A stretch of 64,000 bases of DNA from Aquiflexum balticum DSM 16537 (GTDB lineage: Bacteria > Bacteroidota > Bacteroidia > Cytophagales > Cyclobacteriaceae): the NCBI RefSeq assembly GCF_900176595.1, contig NZ_LT838813.1, forward strand, positions 4,792,001-4,856,000. The letters run 5' to 3'. This document shows positions 59,159 to 64,000 of the stretch, piece after piece. The translations under genes and the position numbers were made by a program. Under the pieces are notes generated by a model, which saw only the letters and a program-made list of their open reading frames with translations, was not told where the DNA came from and made no database searches. Numbering within the stretch: the stretch's first letter is position 1; each line of letters starts with the position of its first letter.

Positions 59159-59971
59159 TTATTTTTTTTGTCCAAGGCGCCTAAAAAGATTTGTAAGAGT
59201 ATACTGATCGGCTTTTTCGATTGTTGCCAGTTCCTCCCATTCCAAAGGTGTAGCCACTCCGCAGGATTGTATGGGGCGCAGGGAATAAGGACAAACCGAA
59301 GTCTGACCATAAGCATTTCTTAGGTAATCAATGAAAACTTTATTCTCCCGCTTGTTTTTTCTGATGGCAGTGGTCAGCAAATCGGGATATTCTTCTTCCA
59401 TTTTATTCGCCAATGCTTTGGCTTCTTTACGTCTGTCATCAAAGTTTTTGTCGGGTTTTACGGAATACCAGATATGAAATCCGCTTTTACCTGAGGTCAT
59501 GAGTTTGGGTTCAATTCCCTCTTTACGAAGGAATTCCCCTATTTTTCCAGCAGCATCCTTTACTTTTTTAAAAGAATCTTTTGGCGGATCCAAATCAAAA
59601 ACCACTTTATCAGGCTTAAATAAATCCTCCTTTTTCGCCAGCCAGATGTGGAAGCTTACCGTCCCCAGATTTGCCAGATAAATCAGGGTTTTCCTGTTGT
59701 TGCAGATCACTTGGGTGTTGGTTCCTTCTTCTGTTTTTATGGCAATGGTTTCAATATAATCCGGGAAATAATCCGAAGCATTTTTCTGATAAAAGCCATC
59801 CTGATCAATTCCATCCGGAAATCGCTGCAAGGTCAAGGGCCGGTCTTTTAGAAAAGGCAACATTTTGTCAGCAACTTTATCATAGTATTTCACCATGTCC
59901 AGCTTTGTGATTTTCTTTCCCGGAAAAATTAATTTTTCGGGATTCGATATTTCTACTTCCTCGATTTTCAT
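59159..59971 (-). CDS. ligD: LigD-type primase-polymerase (PolDom)
   Basis: The 270-residue protein matches the polymerase domain of bacterial LigD. It has the ISNPEKLIFPGKKITKLDMV start, a DxD metal site at Asp126 and Asp128 (VVFDLDPPKD), SGKSGFH at 160-166, and a C-terminal VFIDYLRNAYGQTSVCPYSLR with the third Asp. It fills or extends broken ends during non-homologous end joining. It is encoded as a separate protein, 46 bases downstream of the phosphoesterase module. There is no attached ligase domain and no Ku gene in this window. Confidence 0.93.
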   Translation of the reverse strand: MKIEEVEISNPEKLIFPGKKITKLDMVKYYDKVADKMLPFLKDRPLTLQRFPDGIDQDGFYQKNASDYFPDYIETIAIKTEEGTNTQVICNNRKTLIYLANLGTVSFHIWLAKKEDLFKPDKVVFDLDPPKDSFKKVKDAAGKIGEFLRKEGIEPKLMTSGKSGFHIWYSVKPDKNFDDRRKEAKALANKMEEEYPDLLTTAIRKNKRENKVFIDYLRNAYGQTSVCPYSLRPIQSCGVATPLEWEELATIEKADQYTLTNLFRRLGQKK

Positions 59972-60017
59972 TTGGGTTTTTCTTTTATAAATTCTACCCG
60001 TAAGATTATGGGTGTAT

Positions 60018-60599
60018 TCAGTCCTCCCCTGCTTCTTTTTTTATTTCTTCCATGGTTCGCCCTGTTTTTACGCTTTTGTTTTCCGTATTGACTGGATTTC
60101 GACGGGCATCTGCCTTATCGTCATCCATTTTGATCAGGAGCCAATTTCCTTTCATTGTTCCTTGATTCATTTTGATCAGGGCATAGCCGCCTTGTAGCTT
60201 TTGCCCCCTTAAATATATTTCTACGGTACCTTCTTCAAAAGATTTTTTGAGCGACATTGGCTTTCCTTTGTCATCTTTTTTTATGTTTTCGAATGTTCCT
60301 TTATCCCAAATCATCACTGTTCCTCCTCCGTATTGCCCCTCAGGAATCACTCCTTCGAAGTCCGCATAGTCCATCGGATGGTCTTCGGTAGGAATAGCCA
60401 ATTTCTTTTCTTTTGGATCTGTGCTCGGCCCTTTAGGTACAGACCAGGATTTCAGGGTTCCGTCTATTTCAATTCTGAAGTCATAATGAAGGTGGCTGGC
60501 ATCGTGTTTTTGAATCACGAAAATCGGTTCTTTGCTTTTTCCTTTCCCATTTTCTACCATTGGTTCCCCGGTTTTACTGAAATCAGGTATTTTCATCAT
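60018..60599 (-). CDS. ligD: LigD 3'-phosphoesterase domain protein
   Basis: The 193-residue protein matches the N-terminal phosphoesterase module of LigD. KHDASHLHYDFR (residues 31-42), TEDHPMDYADFEGVIPEGQYGGG (starting near 71; catalytic His74) and a lysine-rich tail are visible. It removes blocking 3'-phosphates or ribonucleotides from DNA ends. Its start overlaps the end of the CDF gene by 17 bases. It is followed by the polymerase module, so CDF, phosphoesterase and polymerase lie in one operon. MM gives two alternative starts. Confidence 0.92.
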   Translation of the reverse strand: MMKIPDFSKTGEPMVENGKGKSKEPIFVIQKHDASHLHYDFRIEIDGTLKSWSVPKGPSTDPKEKKLAIPTEDHPMDYADFEGVIPEGQYGGGTVMIWDKGTFENIKKDDKGKPMSLKKSFEEGTVEIYLRGQKLQGGYALIKMNQGTMKGNWLLIKMDDDKADARRNPVNTENKSVKTGRTMEEIKKEAGED

Positions 60600-61473
60600 T
60601 CAATTTACAGGTTTTAGGATCCAATTCTACTTGTATGGTATAATGGTGAAAACCATATTCTTTCAAAGCTTCCAAGGCACTTTGCCGGACTTGATCTATT
60701 TGGCAAAATTCGGAAATATTCTCCAGTACAAGATGTGTGGTAAGTACATGATGCTCTCCATCCAAAGACCAAATATGGGTGTGATGAATGGACCGCACAT
60801 GGCTTACTTCCTTGAGTTTTGATCTGATTTCCTCCAAATCGATATTTTCGGGAACTCCCTGTAAAAGCAGATAGATGGTGTCCCATAATCTTCTGCCAAC
60901 TCCGTACAGAATAAATAATGAAATCGCAATAGAAAGGGCAGGATCAAGAAAATACCAGTCTTTGAACTGAAGAATAATTGAAACAACAAGTACTGCAACC
61001 CATCCAAAAACATCCTCAAGCAGATGCCAGCTGATGACCTTTTCATTCAAAGATTTTGCCCCCCTGGTTCGCCAAGCTGCATAACCGTTGGCAACCACGC
61101 CAATCACGGCGATACCCATCATCCATAAGGATTTTACCGGCTCGGGATGCTGAAATCTTCCTATCGCTTCAAAGATGATATAAACAGAACCAAGGATGAG
61201 TACAATTGCATTTACCAATGCACCAAATAATCGAAAGCGGGTATAGCCAAAGCTGAATTTGTTTGTTGCGTCTTCTTTTGAAGCTTTTTTCTCGAGATAC
61301 CAGGCCAACCCTAAAGAAAGGCTATCGCCTTAATCGTGCAGTGCATCAGAAATAATGGCTATGCTATTGGTAAAAAAGCCGGCAATAATTTCCAATCCGG
61401 TAAAACCAATATTAATAAAAAAAGCGATTTTCAGGTTTTTAGTACCACCTGAATGTCCGTGAGAATGGCCCAT
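60583..61473 (-). pseudogene. Cation diffusion facilitator transporter with in-frame stop
   Basis: The CDS from an ATG at 61473 reads MGHSHGHSGGTK, then membrane segment 1 and SIAIISDALHD, then a TAA as codon 48 (61330-61332). After it comes GDSLSLGLAWYLEKKAS and a complete CDF body to 60583. The motif HDxGD of membrane helix 2 is intact except that the conserved Leu (expected TTA) is TAA, one base change. The rest has GWVAVLVVSI and HHTHIWSLDGEHHVL in the cytoplasmic domain. It is a zinc/cobalt-type efflux protein if read through, otherwise inactivated. An internal TTG near 61308 could give a truncated protein. It lies upstream of the LigD modules. Confidence 0.75.
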
Positions 61474-61587
61474 AGTTTAAATTTAAGGATTTGAAATCCA
61501 TTCTCTTGCAATTCCTGATTTAGTTTTGTCGAAATACCTGATTCCCGAACTTTAGATTGGTTTCCTGGCATCTGACATCAAATCCTT

Positions 61588-61947
61588 TCATTTTATACCT
61601 TGTCCGAAAGTCAGTAAGTTGTTGTCCGGGTCAAGTAAGGAAAATTCTCTTTGACCCCAAGGTTTTGTCTCCAATTTCCCGTTTGGGTGAATGGGAACTT
61701 TGCTGTCCAGCAAGGTCTGATAAAGTTTATCAACGTTATCTGTTCTGATATAAACCTGTCCATAGTTTTCTTTTGGGTCAAGGTCTTTGAATTCAAAAAA
61801 GTGAATTTGAATGGAGTCCTTAGCAACCATTAAATATCCATCATAGTCCTTGTCGCCAAAGGTTTGAAAACCCAATTTGTTCAGGTAATAGTCTTTAGTG
61901 ACTGCTTTGTCACGCATAGGCAATTTGGGATTGATTGCTGTCAGCAT
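61588..61947 (-). CDS. VOC family (glyoxalase/bleomycin-resistance fold) protein
   Basis: The 119-residue protein has one VOC pattern: AINPKLPMRDKAVTKDYYLNKLGF at the start, IQIHFFEFKDLD in the middle, and EFSLLDPDNNLLTFGQ at the end. The His in IHFF and the Glu in EFSLLDPD fit the metal-binding ends of the paired motifs. A single-domain VOC protein would act as a dimer. Substrate unknown. It stands alone on the minus strand. Confidence 0.85.
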   Translation of the reverse strand: MLTAINPKLPMRDKAVTKDYYLNKLGFQTFGDKDYDGYLMVAKDSIQIHFFEFKDLDPKENYGQVYIRTDNVDKLYQTLLDSKVPIHPNGKLETKPWGQREFSLLDPDNNLLTFGQGIK

Positions 61948-62067
61948 AATTTGTTTTGATTATTTTGGAATAAAATTTCTTAATAGTAGTTTATTATGGT
62001 CTGAATTCCATGCCCTTGACAATGAATTTTTTATGGGCCTGTTTTGCCGTTTAAGAATGCACTGTTC

Positions 62068-62949
62068 CTATTGTTGGATTCCCGTTAATTTTTCCTTTTC
62101 TCTTGCAATAAATTCCCGTATTGAAGTTGGTTTCTTACCTGTGAGCTTTTGAAAGTTATCTGAAATATCCGGTTCTTTTTGAAACCGCGGCAAAAAATGA
62201 AGGATGGTCATCACCGCTGCAAATCCGCTTGCAATTCCTTCTTTTCTCTTTTTGAAATAAAAACGGATCGGGTTGATGCTTTGAAAGCTTATGGTTTCTC
62301 CGGTTATTTCACTCATCAAATCTACTACTTCAGCGAAATTCTTGTTTTCTGTTCCTGTTATCTCAAAAGACCTGTTTTGATATTTGCCAAAGTTTAAAAT
62401 AAGGTAAGCTGTAACTTCCCCGATATTTTTGACATCAATCCAATTAAATTTTGCTTTACCTGAAGGCAGGGTAATGCTTTTTTGTTTTACAATTTCAGGA
62501 AGCAATGTTGTCGTGAGGTTTTGCATAAAATAGCTCGGCCTGACAAAAATGTAGTTGAATTCAAGTTGCTGGATCAGGTTTTCAATTTTGTTATGTGGAA
62601 TTACCTTGCTTTTCTCTGCCCCTTGGACTGAAAGAAATACCACGTTCCTGATGCCGTTCGCCTTAGCTGCAAGCAAAAGGGGGCGGAAGAATCTGTCAAC
62701 TTCTGAAATTTGCGGTGGCCTGAGCAAAAACAGCACATCAACCAGATGAAAAGCAGCCGAAAAAGTATCCGGATTCTCAAAATCAAACTGTCTGAATTGA
62801 AGGTTTACGGCATCCGGGAATTTCAGCTTGGCATCAGCAATGTCACGTACAGCCGCAATAATCTCACTATCCGAATTCAACACATTCAAATAATGGACGA
62901 CTTCAAGTCCAATGTTTCCTGTTGCCCCGGTTACAAGAATTCGTTTCAT
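62068..62949 (-). CDS. NmrA-like NAD(P)-binding protein
   Basis: The 293-residue protein starts with the Rossmann motif ILVTGATGNIG (GxxGxxG at 8-14). It has VVFLSVQGAEKSKVIPHNKIE in place of an active-site tyrosine, and FVRPSYFMQNL, as in NmrA and atypical short-chain dehydrogenase proteins including NAD(P)H-azoreductase-like ones. It may be a redox sensor or an oxidoreductase. It is transcribed alone on the minus strand. Confidence 0.85.
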   Translation of the reverse strand: MKRILVTGATGNIGLEVVHYLNVLNSDSEIIAAVRDIADAKLKFPDAVNLQFRQFDFENPDTFSAAFHLVDVLFLLRPPQISEVDRFFRPLLLAAKANGIRNVVFLSVQGAEKSKVIPHNKIENLIQQLEFNYIFVRPSYFMQNLTTTLLPEIVKQKSITLPSGKAKFNWIDVKNIGEVTAYLILNFGKYQNRSFEITGTENKNFAEVVDLMSEITGETISFQSINPIRFYFKKRKEGIASGFAAVMTILHFLPRFQKEPDISDNFQKLTGKKPTSIREFIAREKEKLTGIQQ

Positions 62950-62995
62950 TATCTTTTATTTCACCCTCACGATTGAAAAACACAATTTAGGGTCT

Positions 62996-64000
62996 TTATC
63001 TTTCTTTATTCCTCAATATGCTGACAATCCTGCTATAAATGATTTCCGCTAAATTCCAGTTATATCCGTCAAAATTGCTTGTATTATTGAATTGGATGAC
63101 AACCATGTCCAGGTCTTTGTGGTATTTGGCAATACTCTGATAGCCAGGAAGTAGACCAGTATGTTCATACACATAAATGGAGGAATAGATTTCCTGTTCA
63201 CCTTCATTAAACAGCGAACCGTCATTTAATGCACGTAAGAAAATCCCCACATCTTCTGCTGTAGCCAACATCAAGCCAGTATCTTCAGTTTTGAAATCGG
63301 TGTCAACACCAACATAATAGCCACTCATCACTTCTGCTATATCCACTTCATGCAAGCTACCAAAGGTATTTTTCAGCCCCATTGGTATCAGGATTTCCTC
63401 CTTGATATATTGCTGATGGCTATAACCCAAGGTTTTATCAAAGAGGTCAGAAATCAGCATATAATTGGTATTTGAATAACCATAACCTTCACCTGGCAGG
63501 AAGTCTGCCGGTAGATCGAGGGCGTATTCAAGGGTTTCCTGTTTATCCTTTGGCGGTTTAGTCCAATAATCAGGATGGTTTACAAAATCGGGTATGCCAC
63601 TCCGATGCTGCAGCATCATTCTCAAGGTTATTTTTTCAGAATTTTCAATTCGCACTGCAAGTTCCGGGAAGTAATCTGCGAGTGTTGTATCTAATGACAA
63701 ACGTCCTTCATTTACCAATTTTGCGGTAGCCGCAGCAATATATAACTTGGTAATGCTGGCAATCTTGAATAAGGCTTGTGGATAGGCAGGTATTTTATTT
63801 TTTCGGTCATGCCAGCCTGCCGCATAAAACTCCGGTGGATTTCCCGCTTGGTCCACGTAAACAATCATTCCATCAAATCCATAATCTATACCTTGCTCTA
63901 ATTGCTCTTGAACGGTATCAGGTAACGGTAAAATCCAAGCCTTTACCAAAATCCAAGGCACGAAGTACAAGGAGCTGATGCTTGCAACTATGAATATTAT
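62996..64000 (-). CDS. Serine hydrolase (beta-lactamase-fold), 5' end outside window
   Basis: The frame is still open at base 64000, so the first residues lie outside; the codon at 63970 is a TTG and probably not the start. Near the visible N-terminus there is a hydrophobic segment (IIFIVASISSLYFVPWILV), probably an anchor or signal. The catalytic SxxK is SITK (FKIASITKLYIA), the second motif is YSN (GYGYSNTNY), and the third is HTG (YEHTGLLPGY). This is the class C beta-lactamase/D-Ala-D-Ala peptidase/esterase fold. The natural substrate is not known. No TPR tail is present, unlike the relic at 58974-59135. Confidence 0.88.
   Translation of the reverse strand: MIFIVASISSLYFVPWILVKAWILPLPDTVQEQLEQGIDYGFDGMIVYVDQAGNPPEFYAAGWHDRKNKIPAYPQALFKIASITKLYIAAATAKLVNEGRLSLDTTLADYFPELAVRIENSEKITLRMMLQHRSGIPDFVNHPDYWTKPPKDKQETLEYALDLPADFLPGEGYGYSNTNYMLISDLFDKTLGYSHQQYIKEEILIPMGLKNTFGSLHEVDIAEVMSGYYVGVDTDFKTEDTGLMLATAEDVGIFLRALNDGSLFNEGEQEIYSSIYVYEHTGLLPGYQSIAKYHKDLDMVVIQFNNTSNFDGYNWNLAEIIYSRIVSILRNKER

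Noticed and set aside
1-64000. CRISPR arrays, prophage genes or complete insertion sequences
   Set aside because: No repeats with regular spacers, phage structural genes or transposase-like frames were seen.

Overview
The window reads as chromosome of a Bacteroidota bacterium, most likely order Cytophagales and possibly family Cyclobacteriaceae. The evidence is a giant SprB-repeat adhesin with a type-B gliding/type IX C-terminal domain next to a PorP/SprF partner, several Bacteroidota-restricted families (DUF2490, DUF3078, DUF4136-like lipoproteins, POT transporter, an Mpl ligase), and promoters of the Bacteroidota type (TTTG, about 19 nt, TAnnTTTG) in front of several genes. The family assignment is an inference from gene content. 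No phage, plasmid, CRISPR array or intact insertion sequence is visible.

Layout. 1-6.7 kb: a sulfatase running off the left edge, a small ROK kinase, an Mla-type lipid transport operon (mlaE-mlaF-mlaD), a P-loop kinase/APH-like pair and a GreA-like protein. 7.3-18.9 kb: the 3230-residue SprB-like adhesin, its PorP/SprF partner and a DUF2490 protein. 19.0-22.6 kb: an NAD salvage group (nicotinamidase, a PRPP synthetase-like enzyme, nicotinate phosphoribosyltransferase). 22.7-28.8 kb: an ECF sigma factor with an overlapping membrane anti-sigma/TPR protein, an acidic lipoprotein, a secreted membrane-anchored TPR-CHAT (caspase-like) protein and a second acidic lipoprotein. 29.1-30.6 kb: a DMT transporter and a peroxiredoxin. 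30.9-34.3 kb: an accessory island of zincin-metallopeptidase and small secreted-protein modules, mostly truncated or frameshifted, inserted behind lolD. 34.3-53.9 kb: mainly core genes (lolD, sucC, tRNA-Arg, universal stress protein, response regulator, POT transporter, pckA, cyclophilin, nucleoside transporter, DUF151 nuclease, etfBA, dnaB, mpl, exonuclease). 54.0-64.0 kb: accessory metabolism and repair (GH140-like hydrolase, an AraC operon, a split LigD, a CDF transporter broken by a nonsense codon, VOC and NmrA proteins, and a serine hydrolase running off the right edge).

How genes work together. PncA makes nicotinate, PncB couples it to PRPP, and the overlapping PRPP synthetase-like gene is placed to supply PRPP. 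The adhesin is expected to leave through the type IX system with the adjacent PorP/SprF protein as its partner. The sigma/anti-sigma pair is placed to control the CHAT locus. The LigD phosphoesterase and polymerase modules are separate genes, with no ligase domain and no Ku in view.

The two regions most likely to hold an undescribed system are the zincin/secreted-partner island (30.9-34.3 kb), which looks like a decaying effector-partner cassette array, and the ECF sigma/CHAT locus (22.7-28.8 kb). Other notable points are a dispersed hairpin repeat present at least twice, one copy inside a MITE-like inverted-repeat structure; several broken genes that automated ORF calling would miss; and a 48-residue membrane protein gene with its own promoter and terminator.
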